Shown here one piece after another: positions 1 to 8,829 of a stretch of 64,000 nucleotides of DNA (positions are counted from its first letter, which is position 1; each line of letters starts with the position of its first letter). The notes beneath the pieces were generated by a model. The model saw nothing but the letters and a program-made list of their open reading frames with translations, was not told the DNA's origin and did no database searches. Made by a program: the position numbers and the translations under genes. Location of the stretch: the NCBI RefSeq assembly GCF_003075075.1, contig NZ_QCYM01000002.1:372001-436000 (forward strand), given 5' to 3'. This DNA comes from Labrenzia sp. 011 (GTDB taxonomy: Bacteria; Pseudomonadota; Alphaproteobacteria; Rhizobiales; Stappiaceae).

Positions 1-141
1 GGCTGTTTCTCAACCATAAGCTAACCATAAGAAACGATTGCCGGAATACTATGATCCAGATTCACTTTTGAAAGAGCCGGCACGCTTATCATCATTTCCA
101 ATCCGTTAACTGGCGGACTCAAAATCCGCTGAACCTGGCCG

Positions 142-921
142 ATGACAAGTTTCAAGAGTACAACCATGTTCCAATTACGCATTGCCTCTTCCAGGGTGCT
201 GGTTCTGGCCGGAGCCCTGGTCCTCAATACCGGTCTTGCCGGTTCCCTGGCGGTTGCCGGGCAGGTGTCTCCGCCGCCGCTCGTCCTCAGTCCCAATCTG
301 ACGGAACCATGGGTTCTGCAATTGCAGCCCCGGGGCACCCGGCGCACGGCCGCCCCGGTTCAGCGGCGTCAGGTGGTGCAGCCGCAGGTCCGTCGTGCCA
401 ACTGGTGGTCTCCCCGCCAGCAGCCGGTGCGCCAGCGGCCGCAGCCGCAGGCAAGCGCCCCCAAGAGCCGTCAGATAGCCCCCCAGTTCCTGCCGACGAT
501 CGTCGATTACGACGGCAAGCAGAAACCCGGCACGATCGTGATCGACACCAACGCCAAGTATCTTTACCTCGTCCAGAATGACGGCACCGCCCGGCGCTAC
601 GGCGTCGGCGTCGGCAAACCCGGTTTCGAATGGGCCGGGACGCACAAGGTCACCCGCAAGGCGGAATGGCCGGACTGGCGTCCGCCCGCGGAAATGCGCA
701 AGCGCCGGCCGGATCTGCCGACGTTCATGGCGGGCGGTCCGCAGAACCCGCTCGGGGCCCGCGCCCTCTACCTCGGTTCGACGCTGTACCGCATCCATGG
801 CTCCAACCAGCCCTGGACCATCGGTCACGCCGTTTCCTCCGGCTGCATCCGCATGCGCAACGAAGACGTGACGGACCTCTACGAACGGGTCGGCGTCGGC
901 ACCAAGGTCATCGTGATGTGA
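142..921 (+). CDS. L,D-transpeptidase (YkuD domain), secreted
   Basis: This is a 259-residue periplasmic L,D-transpeptidase, an enzyme family that makes 3-3 peptide cross-links in peptidoglycan or attaches proteins to it. An N-terminal hydrophobic signal segment (about residues 13-40) is followed by a Pro/Gln/Arg-rich linker (about 55-115), then the catalytic domain, opening with the typical GTIVIDTNAKYLYLV strand. The active-site pattern is visible: RIHGS with His219 and SSGCIRM with catalytic Cys235. The start could also be the ATG at 166, eight codons later, which would put the signal peptide at the very N-terminus. It stands alone, ahead of a same-strand CLC gene 161 bases away. Family assignment is firm, the exact substrate is not. 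Confidence 0.93.
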   Translation: MTSFKSTTMFQLRIASSRVLVLAGALVLNTGLAGSLAVAGQVSPPPLVLSPNLTEPWVLQLQPRGTRRTAAPVQRRQVVQPQVRRANWWSPRQQPVRQRPQPQASAPKSRQIAPQFLPTIVDYDGKQKPGTIVIDTNAKYLYLVQNDGTARRYGVGVGKPGFEWAGTHKVTRKAEWPDWRPPAEMRKRRPDLPTFMAGGPQNPLGARALYLGSTLYRIHGSNQPWTIGHAVSSGCIRMRNEDVTDLYERVGVGTKVIVM

Positions 922-1082
922 GCCGGCCGTTACCGCTGTAACAGCTTTCCGGAAACCGGGCGGCTCGAACAGGGGCCGCCAATGACGGAGGGCGTCTCTT
1001 GCACGGCGTCCGGTTTCTTTGCTATCTGCTGCGGCCATCTTCCCAGTTTTTCCCCTTCCCCTGAAAAAAGCCGGTCCGAGGC

Positions 1083-2441
1083 ATGACAGAACGCATGAAA
1101 CTCTTTTCCCTGGGACCAGATGCGGGCTATTTCCTGAAGGCGGCCCTCGTCGGGCTGCTCGTCGGGGGGCTCGCGACCGTCTTCCACTCCGGCGTTGAGT
1201 TCCTCTTCGCGCAATATGCGTCGCTCAGAACATCGCTCGGGACAGGCTTTCTGCCCTATGCGGTGTCGATCGCCATATCCGGCGCAGGGGTCGCCGCGGC
1301 ATTTGTTCTGGTCCAGCGCGTCGCGCCGGAAGCGGCGGGCAGCGGTATCCAGGAGATCGAGGGCGCAATGGAGGACAAGCGGCCTCTCCACTGGTCACGG
1401 GTCCTGATCGTCAAGTTCTTCGGCGGGCTGCTCGCCCTCGGATCGGGCCTGGTGCTCGGCAGGGAAGGTCCGACCATCCACATGGGCGCCATGACGGCCG
1501 AAGCGTTCTCCAGATCGCAGGGGCTTTCGCCGTCCGATCACAAGGGCCTTCTGGCTGCTGGCGCTGCCGCCGGTCTTGCCGCCGCCTTCAATGCGCCGCT
1601 GGCCGCCATCCTGTTCATCGTAGAGGAAACAAGACGGCAGTTCCCCTTCGGCTACCGCACCTACATGGCAGTCATCATCGCCTCGATCGTGAGCGCGGCA
1701 GTCACGGTGCAGCTCACTCATATCGGTCCGCCGCTGCTGGTCAAGGTGACCTATGTTCCGGTCTGGAGCTTCGCCCTGCTCGCCGGCCTGGGCATTCTTC
1801 TTGGCGCGCTCGGCGTGTTTTTCAACTGGGTGCTGATCGCGGTCATGGACCTTTTCCAGAAGATTCCATCCAGGTTCCGCTGGCTGCCGGCACTTGCTGT
1901 CGGCGGGGTCACCGGCGCCCTTCTGATTGCCTTTCCGGCCGCGACCACCGGCGGCGAGGACCTGGTGCACAAACTCGTCACCTCCCACTATGGCGTGCTG
2001 GCCTTGGTGCTGCTCACGCTGCTGCGTTTCAGCGGCGTTCTGTTTTCCTATGCCTCGGGCGTCCCGGGCGGGATCTTCGCGCCCATGCTGTCCATCGCGA
2101 CCTGCGCCGGCCTTGCCTTCGGCACCGCAACGGGAGAGATCCTGCCTTCGGTGGACGATGACTTCCGGGTCGCCTGCGCGATCGCCGCCATGGGCGGTTT
2201 TTTCGCCGCATCGGTGCGCGCACCGCTTGTCGGGGTCGTGCTGGTGATGGAACTGACCGGTGCCTATGCGCTGATCATGCCGGTTCTCGTTACCTGCACC
2301 ACCGCATCCCTCACCGCCCATCATCTGGGCGGGCGGCCGATCTACGAACAGCTCCTGGAACGCACGCTCCGGCTTTCGGGCGCGTCGCCGGACACCACCC
2401 CCGAGTCCACACCGGTGCAACTGGGAACACGCGAAGGCTGA
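1083..2441 (+). CDS. CLC family H+/Cl- antiporter
   Basis: A 452-residue integral membrane protein of the CLC chloride channel/antiporter family with many hydrophobic helices. The ion-path signatures are all present: GSGIQ near residue 93, GREGP with the external gating Glu128, and GGIFAP in the C-terminal half. The internal pair Glu181-Glu182 in LFIVEET matches the position of the proton glutamate of E. coli ClcA, so coupled H+/Cl- exchange is more likely than a passive channel. No CBS domains follow. Stop is 13 bases from the stop of the converging glcF. A role in acid or chloride homeostasis is inferred from the family. Confidence 0.94.
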   Translation: MTERMKLFSLGPDAGYFLKAALVGLLVGGLATVFHSGVEFLFAQYASLRTSLGTGFLPYAVSIAISGAGVAAAFVLVQRVAPEAAGSGIQEIEGAMEDKRPLHWSRVLIVKFFGGLLALGSGLVLGREGPTIHMGAMTAEAFSRSQGLSPSDHKGLLAAGAAAGLAAAFNAPLAAILFIVEETRRQFPFGYRTYMAVIIASIVSAAVTVQLTHIGPPLLVKVTYVPVWSFALLAGLGILLGALGVFFNWVLIAVMDLFQKIPSRFRWLPALAVGGVTGALLIAFPAATTGGEDLVHKLVTSHYGVLALVLLTLLRFSGVLFSYASGVPGGIFAPMLSIATCAGLAFGTATGEILPSVDDDFRVACAIAAMGGFFAASVRAPLVGVVLVMELTGAYALIMPVLVTCTTASLTAHHLGGRPIYEQLLERTLRLSGASPDTTPESTPVQLGTREG

Positions 2442-2454
2442 CCCGGCAGGCCGG

Positions 2455-3798
2455 TCAGGCTTCCTGCGAAGGGGCCTCGACAGATGCGCCAGCCGATACG
2501 CTCTCCGGCTGCGGTCCGCCATAGACCCAGTCCAGCAGTTCGACCGTGTGCAGGATCGGGATGTCGGTCCCCAGCCCGATCTGGGTCATGCAGCCGATAT
2601 TGCCGGTGGCGATCACGTCCGGCCGTGTTGTCGCGATGTTGGCCACCTTCCTGTCGCGCAGGCGGCGGGCGATCTCCGGCTGAAGAATATTGTATGTGCC
2701 GGCCGATCCGCAGCACAGATGCCCTTCTGGGACATCCCGGACCCTGAAGCCGGCGGCGGTCAGGAGCTCCTTCGGCTGACGGGTGATCTTCTGGCCGTGC
2801 TGCATGGAACAGGCGGAATGATAGGCAACGGTCAGATCCGGCCTGAGAGCGGGCACGCCAAGCTCGATGTCCGCCAGAAATTCGGTCACATCCTTCGCCA
2901 GCGCGGAAACCCTTTCGGCCTTCTGTGCATAGGCCGGGTCCTCTCTGAGCATGTAGCCATAATCCTTGATCGTCGTGCCGCAGCCGGACGCCGTGATCAG
3001 GATGGCGTCCAGTCCCCCCGATTCCAATTCACGCGTCCAGACGTCCACATTGCGGCGGGCGTTTTCCAGGGCAGAGTCCTCCCGGCCCATGTGATGGACG
3101 AGCGCACCGCAGCAGACTTCGCCTTCCGGCAGGACGACCTCATAGCCGGCCCGGCCGAGCAGCCGGATGGTGGCGTCATTGATTCCCGGATCCAGCACGG
3201 GCTGAGCGCAGCCGCCCAGCAGGGCCACACGGCCCTTGCGGACAGCCGTTTCGGTGCTGAACACGCCGGGTCCTTCATGCTGCCCCCGGCCGGGCGCTCT
3301 TGCAGGCGCCAGTTCCAGCATCGCGCCGATCTTTGCCAAGGGACCGCCCAGCGCCTTGAAGGCTCCGGCGAGCGGACGGGCGAAAAAGGCGCCGACCAGG
3401 GCAAGGCGGAACCGTTTCGGATAGGGCAGGATGAGGGCAAGGACGGACCGCAGCAGCCTGTCGGCAACCGGTCGCCTGTAGGTCTTTTCGATATGGGCAC
3501 GGGCATGGTCAACGAGATGCATGTAATGCACCCCGGACGGACAGGTGGTCATGCAGGCAAGGCAGGACAGGCACCGGTCGACATGCTTGACGATCTTCTC
3601 GTCGGCAGGCCGGTCGTTTTCCAGCATGTCCTTGATCAGGTAGATCCGGCCGCGCGGGCTGTCGAGCTCATCCCCCAGAAGCGTGAAGGTCGGACAGGTC
3701 GCCGTGCAGAAACCGCAATGAACGCATTTGCGCAGGATCTTTTCGGATTCCGCGACATGAGTGTCCTTCAGCTGCTCTGCGGTGAAATTGGTCTGCAT
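2455..3798 (-). CDS. glcF: Glycolate oxidase iron-sulfur subunit GlcF
   Basis: A 447-residue iron-sulfur subunit of glycolate dehydrogenase, which passes electrons from the GlcD/GlcE flavin subunits to the membrane quinone pool. Two [4Fe-4S] ferredoxin motifs are visible near the N-terminus, CVHCGFCTATCP and CLSCLACMTTCP, followed by two CCG (cysteine-rich) domains with CCGALVHHMG and CCGSAGTYN. It is the last gene of the glcD-glcE-DUF4870-glcF run, all transcribed leftward, but sits 210 bases after the DUF4870 gene, a longer gap than the others, so it may have an internal promoter. ATG start with a weak GTAGGA ribosome site. Confidence 0.95.
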   Translation of the reverse strand: MQTNFTAEQLKDTHVAESEKILRKCVHCGFCTATCPTFTLLGDELDSPRGRIYLIKDMLENDRPADEKIVKHVDRCLSCLACMTTCPSGVHYMHLVDHARAHIEKTYRRPVADRLLRSVLALILPYPKRFRLALVGAFFARPLAGAFKALGGPLAKIGAMLELAPARAPGRGQHEGPGVFSTETAVRKGRVALLGGCAQPVLDPGINDATIRLLGRAGYEVVLPEGEVCCGALVHHMGREDSALENARRNVDVWTRELESGGLDAILITASGCGTTIKDYGYMLREDPAYAQKAERVSALAKDVTEFLADIELGVPALRPDLTVAYHSACSMQHGQKITRQPKELLTAAGFRVRDVPEGHLCCGSAGTYNILQPEIARRLRDRKVANIATTRPDVIATGNIGCMTQIGLGTDIPILHTVELLDWVYGGPQPESVSAGASVEAPSQEA

Positions 3799-4008
3799 GG
3801 TGTCCTACGCCCCTCAACTACCCGCTTTTCCCGTGGGTCTCTCCTTCCGAATGACGCGGATCGTAGGGGGTGGACCATCCGCGCACAAGGCGCCTTTCGG
3901 GAACAAGAGCAACATCGGAGCGGAATGAATTGTCGCACACACGCACAAGGCCCGCCCGCTGGACTGCGGACGGACCTCGCAACAACATTCTCAACGCTCT
4001 CGGGCTGT

Positions 4009-4368
4009 TCAGAACATCCAGGTCTGCGGATTCGGTACCGGTTCACCGCGCGCGGCGAGCTGGAGACCCTTGATGCAGCGAATGATCATCCAGATCAGCA
4101 CCGCGATCAGCAGGAAGATGCCGATGAAGACAAAGGTCAGGACGATACCGATCAGCGCGAAGAGGATACCGATCCAGAAGGTGCGGATCTGGAAGGTATA
4201 GTGGCTGTCGACCCAGCCCCCGGCCTTTCCCCTGTTCAGATAGGCGAAGATAATGCCGATCAGTGACGTGAAGCCGATCAGAATACTGACGAGATAAAGG
4301 ATGTAAACGAGGCTGACATTCTTTCCGCCGGGTTCCAGGTAACCTGCAACATCCGATTTTTCATTCAT
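4009..4368 (-). CDS. DUF4870-like small membrane protein
   Basis: A 119-residue protein with about three hydrophobic helices (roughly residues 18-45, 68-90 and 88-105) and a charged N-terminus, resembling the DUF4870/TIGR-type small membrane proteins of unknown function. The order helix - short hydrophilic loop with YTFQIRTFWIG - helix is typical of that group. It is inserted between glcE (45 bases upstream) and glcF (210 bases downstream) on the same strand, so co-transcription with the glycolate oxidase genes is likely. GGAG lies about 7 bases ahead of the ATG. No enzymatic residues are evident; a role as membrane anchor for the GlcDEF complex is only a guess. Confidence 0.75.
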   Translation of the reverse strand: MNEKSDVAGYLEPGGKNVSLVYILYLVSILIGFTSLIGIIFAYLNRGKAGGWVDSHYTFQIRTFWIGILFALIGIVLTFVFIGIFLLIAVLIWMIIRCIKGLQLAARGEPVPNPQTWMF

Positions 4369-4413
4369 AACAGTCTCCGCTGAAAATTTTCGCGTAAAAA
4401 GGCACCGGTCAGA

Positions 4414-5604
4414 CTACACACCCGCCACCATTCGTCCAGCGTTTAGAATGCCCTTGGGATCGAACTGTTCCTTCAGACGCCGGGTGAGCGCCGCCAGGGG
4501 AGCAGCCTGAGGCTGGAACACCGGCACGGTCGAACGGACCGAGGGATCGGCCCGCACGAGTGTCGCGTGCCCCCCGCCCGCTTCCTCGAGCGCCGCACGG
4601 ATTTCCGTGTGATGAATTGCGCCATCGTTGCACGACAGCCAGACGAGACCGCCGCTCCAGTCATAGAACGCCGTTGCGTCGACCTTCTCCTTCACGAGCT
4701 CCACGAGCCGGGGACCGGATGCCGGTGCCACGGACAGCCGCCAGACAGGTGTTTCGGCCTGCGCAAACGGCAGGACATCGCGGATGCTCCGCCACAGGGT
4801 CTCGGTCTCCGGTTGAGCGAGGCGGACGGGCGTGCCGAAGTCCGCGAGCAGCTTTTCCAGCGTCCTGAACCTGTAGTCGACCGAAGCCTCGAAGCCTTCC
4901 AGCCGAAGGAGCGTCTTGCCGGCCTCGCCGTCGACATCCTGCGGCAGATGGGCGGCGCCGGAAACCTCCGCCGAGGAGCCCATCGCCCGGCACAGGGCGT
5001 CGATGGCATCCGCCTCATTCAGACCGCCGAGCACAAAGGTCGCCGCGGTTTCCGGTTTCGGATTGACCTTGAGGGTGACCGTGGTTGCGACGGCCAGGGT
5101 GCCGAAGGCCCCGCAAAGCGCTCTGGGAAGGTCGTATCCGGTCACGTTCTTGACCACCTTGCCGCCGGAATTGAAGATTTCCCCGCGCCCGGAGACCGCT
5201 TCCATGCCAAGCACGTGATCCCGCGCGGCGCCTGACTTGATACGGCGCGGGCCGGAGAGGTTGGCGGCAAGAACGCCACCGATGGTTCCCCTGCCCGGAT
5301 CTCCGCCCAGCAGAGGACCGTAATCCATCGGCTCGAAGGAAAGCTCCTGGCCGTTGTCGGCGACCAGCTTTTCGACCTCGGCGACCGGTGTGCCGGCCTT
5401 CACGGTCAGAACAAGCTCCGCCGGTTCGTAGGTCTCGATGCCGGTGAGATCCGACAGGTCCAGAACATGGGCCGCCTGGACCGGACGTCCGAGTTTCCTT
5501 TTGGATCCCTGCCCGACGACTTCCAGCGGCCGCTCCTCGCCGGCCGCCCATTTCACCGCGTCTTCGACCTGCCGCGTGTCGCGCGGTTTGAACGTTGCAT
5601 CCAT
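4414..5604 (-). CDS. glcE: Glycolate oxidase FAD-binding subunit GlcE
   Basis: A 396-residue FAD-binding subunit of the glycolate dehydrogenase complex. The N-terminal half is a PCMH-type FAD-binding fold: LEVVGQGSKRKLGR marks the first nucleotide loop, and GGDPGRGTIGGVLAANLSGP and KVVKNVTGYDLPRAL the later ones. The C-terminus ends with the family pattern FDPKGILNAGRM. It begins 12 bases after the glcD stop with GAGGAA as ribosome site, so translation is tightly linked to glcD. Length agrees with the family (about 350-400). Confidence 0.95.
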   Translation of the reverse strand: MDATFKPRDTRQVEDAVKWAAGEERPLEVVGQGSKRKLGRPVQAAHVLDLSDLTGIETYEPAELVLTVKAGTPVAEVEKLVADNGQELSFEPMDYGPLLGGDPGRGTIGGVLAANLSGPRRIKSGAARDHVLGMEAVSGRGEIFNSGGKVVKNVTGYDLPRALCGAFGTLAVATTVTLKVNPKPETAATFVLGGLNEADAIDALCRAMGSSAEVSGAAHLPQDVDGEAGKTLLRLEGFEASVDYRFRTLEKLLADFGTPVRLAQPETETLWRSIRDVLPFAQAETPVWRLSVAPASGPRLVELVKEKVDATAFYDWSGGLVWLSCNDGAIHHTEIRAALEEAGGGHATLVRADPSVRSTVPVFQPQAAPLAALTRRLKEQFDPKGILNAGRMVAGV

Positions 5605-5616
5605 TTGGGGAATTCC

Positions 5617-7113
5617 TCAGAAGCGCGGGATGTCGGGGAAAGGCAGCTGGCCCTTGTGCACGTGCATTTTGCCGAGTTCAGCGCAGCGATGTAGCAGGGG
5701 AAACACCTTGCCCGGATTGAGCAGATGCTTTTCATCGAAGGCGCATTTGACCCGCTGCTGCTGCTTGAGATCGTCCTCGGAGAACATCGCCGGCATCAGG
5801 TCACGCTTCTCGATGCCCACACCATGTTCGCCGGTCAGAACGCCGCCGACCTCGACGCACAGGCGCAGGATGTCGGCGCCGAAGGCTTCGGCGGCCTCCA
5901 GTTCTCCCGGCTTGTTGGCATCGTACAGGATCAGCGGATGCAGATTGCCGTCACCGGCGTGAAAGACGTTGGCGACGCGAAGCCCGTGCTTTTCGCCCAG
6001 TTCGCGCATCCGCGCGAGAACCTTCGGCAGTTCGCGGCGCGGGATGGTACCGTCCATGCACAGATAGTCCGGCGAAATACGCCCGACCGCCGGAAATGCC
6101 GCCTTGCGGCCCGCCCAGAAGGTCATGCGTTCCTCTTCGCTCTGCGAAATCCTCACATGGCTGGCCTCATTGGCCCGGGCGATTTCCTCGACCCGGCCGA
6201 TCAGGTAGTCGACCTCGCCCTCCGGCCCGTCAAGCTCGACGATCAGCAGGGCCTCGACATCGAGCGGATAGCCGGCATGGACGAAATCCTCCGCGGCATG
6301 AATGGCGGGTCGATCCATCATTTCCATGCCGCCGGGAATGATGCCTGCGGCGATGATTTCCGCAACACAGCGGCCGCCTGCCTCGCTGGCCGGAAAGCCG
6401 ATCAGCAGGGCCCGTGCGGTTTCCGGCTTCTGCAGGATGCGGACGGTCACCTCGGTCACCACGCCCAGCAGGCCTTCGGACCCGGTCATCAGCGCCAGAA
6501 AGTCATAGCCTTCACTGTCCAGGTGCTTGCCGCCGAGGCGGATCACCTCGCCGGTGATCAGCACCATTTCCAGGCCAAGCACATTGTTGGTGGTCAGACC
6601 GTATTTCAGGCAGTGCACCCCGCCGGAATTTTCCGCGATGTTGCCGCCGATGGAACAGGCGATCTGGGAGGACGGATCCGGCGCATAGTAGAAGCCCTCC
6701 TGTTCCACCGCCCGGGTGATGCCGAGATTGGTCACCCCCGGCTGCACGACCACCGCCCGGTTGGCGAAATCGATGTCCAGGACCCGGTTGAACTTCATCA
6801 TCGACAGCAGCACGCCATCCTCCAGCGGCAGGGCGCCGCCGGACAACGAGGTCCCTGCCCCGCGCGGCACCACCTTGACATCGTTGTCGTGACAGTACCT
6901 GAGAACCCTGGAAACCTGCTCGACCGTTTCGGGAAGAACCACGATCAGGGGAAGCTGGCGATAGGCCGTGAGGGCGTCCGTCTCATAGGCGCGCATCTCG
7001 CGTTCGTCGTGGATCACGCCCTCTCCGGGAACAATCGCCTGAAGCGCGCTCAGGATTTCCCGGCGCCGGGCAATAACGTCCCGGTCCGGGGCAGGCATGG
7101 CGATCGCGGTCAC
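5617..7113 (-). CDS. glcD: Glycolate oxidase subunit GlcD (FAD-linked)
   Basis: The catalytic FAD subunit that oxidises glycolate to glyoxylate. The open frame extends upstream to 7371, but the GTG at 7113 is chosen because AAAGGAG sits 8 bases before it and the resulting 498 residues match the usual GlcD length; an ATG five codons later (7098) is the alternative. The FAD-binding region shows VVPRGAGTSLSGGALP and CSIGGNIAENSGG, and the C-terminal domain shows FHAGDGNLHPLILYD and GEHGVGIEKRDLM, the signature of the FAD-linked oxidase C-terminal domain. First gene of the glc operon, divergent from a LysR gene across 155 bases. Confidence 0.95.
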   Translation of the reverse strand: MTAIAMPAPDRDVIARRREILSALQAIVPGEGVIHDEREMRAYETDALTAYRQLPLIVVLPETVEQVSRVLRYCHDNDVKVVPRGAGTSLSGGALPLEDGVLLSMMKFNRVLDIDFANRAVVVQPGVTNLGITRAVEQEGFYYAPDPSSQIACSIGGNIAENSGGVHCLKYGLTTNNVLGLEMVLITGEVIRLGGKHLDSEGYDFLALMTGSEGLLGVVTEVTVRILQKPETARALLIGFPASEAGGRCVAEIIAAGIIPGGMEMMDRPAIHAAEDFVHAGYPLDVEALLIVELDGPEGEVDYLIGRVEEIARANEASHVRISQSEEERMTFWAGRKAAFPAVGRISPDYLCMDGTIPRRELPKVLARMRELGEKHGLRVANVFHAGDGNLHPLILYDANKPGELEAAEAFGADILRLCVEVGGVLTGEHGVGIEKRDLMPAMFSEDDLKQQQRVKCAFDEKHLLNPGKVFPLLHRCAELGKMHVHKGQLPFPDIPRF

Positions 7114-7268
7114 AGAGTGGACTCCTTTCAATTCTACGTTTGCCGATCCACGAAAATTGCCCTGACGCAGCAAGAAGTGGTAGGTCAACGCCTTTCCCCA
7201 AGTCTGGCAAGTATCACGGCGAAGGGAAACGTCCGGGAAATAATAGATGTCTTTCTGAGAGATTGAAA

Positions 7269-8213
7269 ATGAGCAATCTGACCGACATGGAAATTTTCGC
7301 CCGGGTGGTGAGCGCCGGCAGCATGTCCGCGGCCGGGCGCGAAATGAACCTGTCGCCAGCGGTCGTCTCAAAGCGCATCCGCCGACTTGAGGAAAAACTG
7401 GGAACGCGGCTGCTGCAGCGCACGACCCGCCAGATCGCCATGACCGAAGCCGGACAGGGATTTTACGAGCGTGTCATTGCGATCCTGGCCTCGGTGGAGG
7501 AAGCCGAATCCTTCGTGTCGCGCGGGTCCGCCCGGGCCCGCGGCATTCTCAAGGTCGCCGTTCCGACCTCCTTCGGTCGCCTGCATATTGCCCCGCACAT
7601 GGGAAAATTCCTGACCGAAAACCCGGATCTTTCGGTCAATCTCGATCTTTCCGACGATTTCGTTGATATTGTCGGAGATGGCTATGATCTGGCGATCCGT
7701 ATCGCCGAACTGTCCGATTCCAGTCTCGTCGCCCGCCGTCTTGCCCCCGTGCACCGGATCCTGTGCGCCAGCCCGGCCTATCTGGAAAAACACGGCTTCC
7801 CCCAAAGCATCGATGACCTGACCGCCGACCACGTCACCCTGGCCGCAACCAATCAGGACCCCTGGCGGCTGGCCGGTCCCGACGGCATCGTGACCGTCCG
7901 CACCCGCGCCCCCATCAAGACCAACTCCAACGAGGTGGTTCGGGAATGTCTTCTGGCCGGCGTCGGCATCGCGCTCCGCTCCACCTGGGATGTGGGGCCG
8001 GAACTGCGGGCGGGCCAGCTGCAGATCCTGCTGCCGCACTACAGGGCCTCGAAGGATGTCGGTCTCTACGCGGTCTATCCGAGCCGCCAGTTCCTGCCGG
8101 CGAAAGTCCGGGTTTTCATCGACTTTCTCGCCCGCCTCTACGGCTCGTCCCCGTACTGGGATGCGGGGCTGGAAGACTGGCTTCAGCTGCCGAACAACGC
8201 ACAGGCAAGCTGA
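7269..8213 (+). CDS. LysR family regulator divergent from glcD
   Basis: A 314-residue LysR-type transcription regulator. Residues 1-60 form the winged helix-turn-helix (FARVVSAGSMSAAGREMNLS then VSKRIRRLEEKLGTRLLQRT), followed by an effector-binding domain. The start at ATG 7269 gives the normal LysR N-terminus; the longer frame upstream is not needed. The gene faces away from the glycolate oxidase operon with 155 bases between the starts, the classic arrangement for a LysR protein that controls its neighbour, so glycolate-responsive control of glcDEF is a reasonable inference. The N-terminus resembles the CrgA/AaeR-like branch. Confidence 0.92.
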   Translation: MSNLTDMEIFARVVSAGSMSAAGREMNLSPAVVSKRIRRLEEKLGTRLLQRTTRQIAMTEAGQGFYERVIAILASVEEAESFVSRGSARARGILKVAVPTSFGRLHIAPHMGKFLTENPDLSVNLDLSDDFVDIVGDGYDLAIRIAELSDSSLVARRLAPVHRILCASPAYLEKHGFPQSIDDLTADHVTLAATNQDPWRLAGPDGIVTVRTRAPIKTNSNEVVRECLLAGVGIALRSTWDVGPELRAGQLQILLPHYRASKDVGLYAVYPSRQFLPAKVRVFIDFLARLYGSSPYWDAGLEDWLQLPNNAQAS

Positions 8214-8307
8214 CCGCGATACAACTGCCTGCGACCGTGCGTCGCTTGCATCGCATCCCGACATCCTGTTCTGTTGGGCCGAGTTTACAATACTGAGGGA
8301 GAATACC

Positions 8308-8703
8308 ATGCAGCGTTTGCTGATGATCGCCGGAACGGCGCTTCTGGCACTGACCGTTCAGGCAAGTGCCGACGGAGACCCCGCCAAGGGCGAGAAGGTT
8401 TTCAAGAAATGCGCAGCCTGCCATGCAGTCGGTGAAGGCGCCAAGAACAAGGTCGGACCGGAGCTCAACGGCATCGTCGACCGTCCCTTCGGCTCAATCG
8501 AGAACTACAAGTACTCCAAGTCTCTCCTTGAAGTGGGGGACGGCAAGGTCTGGGATGTGGAGACGCTGGATTTCTACCTGACCAAGCCGAAGAAGCTCAT
8601 CCCCAAGGGCAAGATGGCCTTCGCCGGCCTGAAGAAGGAAAAGGACCGCGAGAACGTGATTGCCTATCTGGCGCAGTTCAACGCGGACGGCACGACCAAA
8701 TAA
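8308..8703 (+). CDS. Periplasmic class I cytochrome c (c2/c550-like)
   Basis: A 131-residue exported monohaem cytochrome c. A cleavable signal peptide (about residues 1-22, ending ALTVQASA) precedes the haem-attachment motif CAACH and the following VGPELNGIVDRP. The distal Met ligand is likely in KGKMAFAGL. This is the usual c2/c550 layout for soluble electron carriers between the bc1 complex and oxidases. GAGGGAG lies 7 bases before the ATG. It stands alone 95 bases after the LysR gene, so a link with glycolate oxidation is not demanded by the context. Confidence 0.92.
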   Translation: MQRLLMIAGTALLALTVQASADGDPAKGEKVFKKCAACHAVGEGAKNKVGPELNGIVDRPFGSIENYKYSKSLLEVGDGKVWDVETLDFYLTKPKKLIPKGKMAFAGLKKEKDRENVIAYLAQFNADGTTK

Positions 8704-8727
8704 GGTTCACTCCCGTTTTACGACGAC

Positions 8728-8775
8728 CGGACCGGCAGACCCCTTCCACTGGATGCGCCCAGGTCTGCCGGTCCG
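8728..8775. terminator. 14-bp perfect inverted repeat between convergent genes
   Basis: Arms at 8728-8741 and 8762-8775 are perfect reverse complements with a 20-base loop. It lies between the converging cytochrome c and DUF3422 genes. No clear T-run follows on either strand, so it is either a bidirectional, weak terminator or an mRNA-stabilising hairpin. Confidence 0.55.
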
Positions 8776-8829
8776 CTTCCAATTGCGTTCCTGCCCACTC
8801 GGCGATCCGTGTCCCGTGGTTCCATGAGC

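Noticed and set aside
12-33. Two ACCATAAG copies at the left edge
   Set aside because: Only 8 bases and no further copies; not a meaningful repeat.
2548-4266. 572-codon open frame opposite glcF and the DUF4870 gene
   Set aside because: Spans two real genes on the other strand; no start signal or domain.
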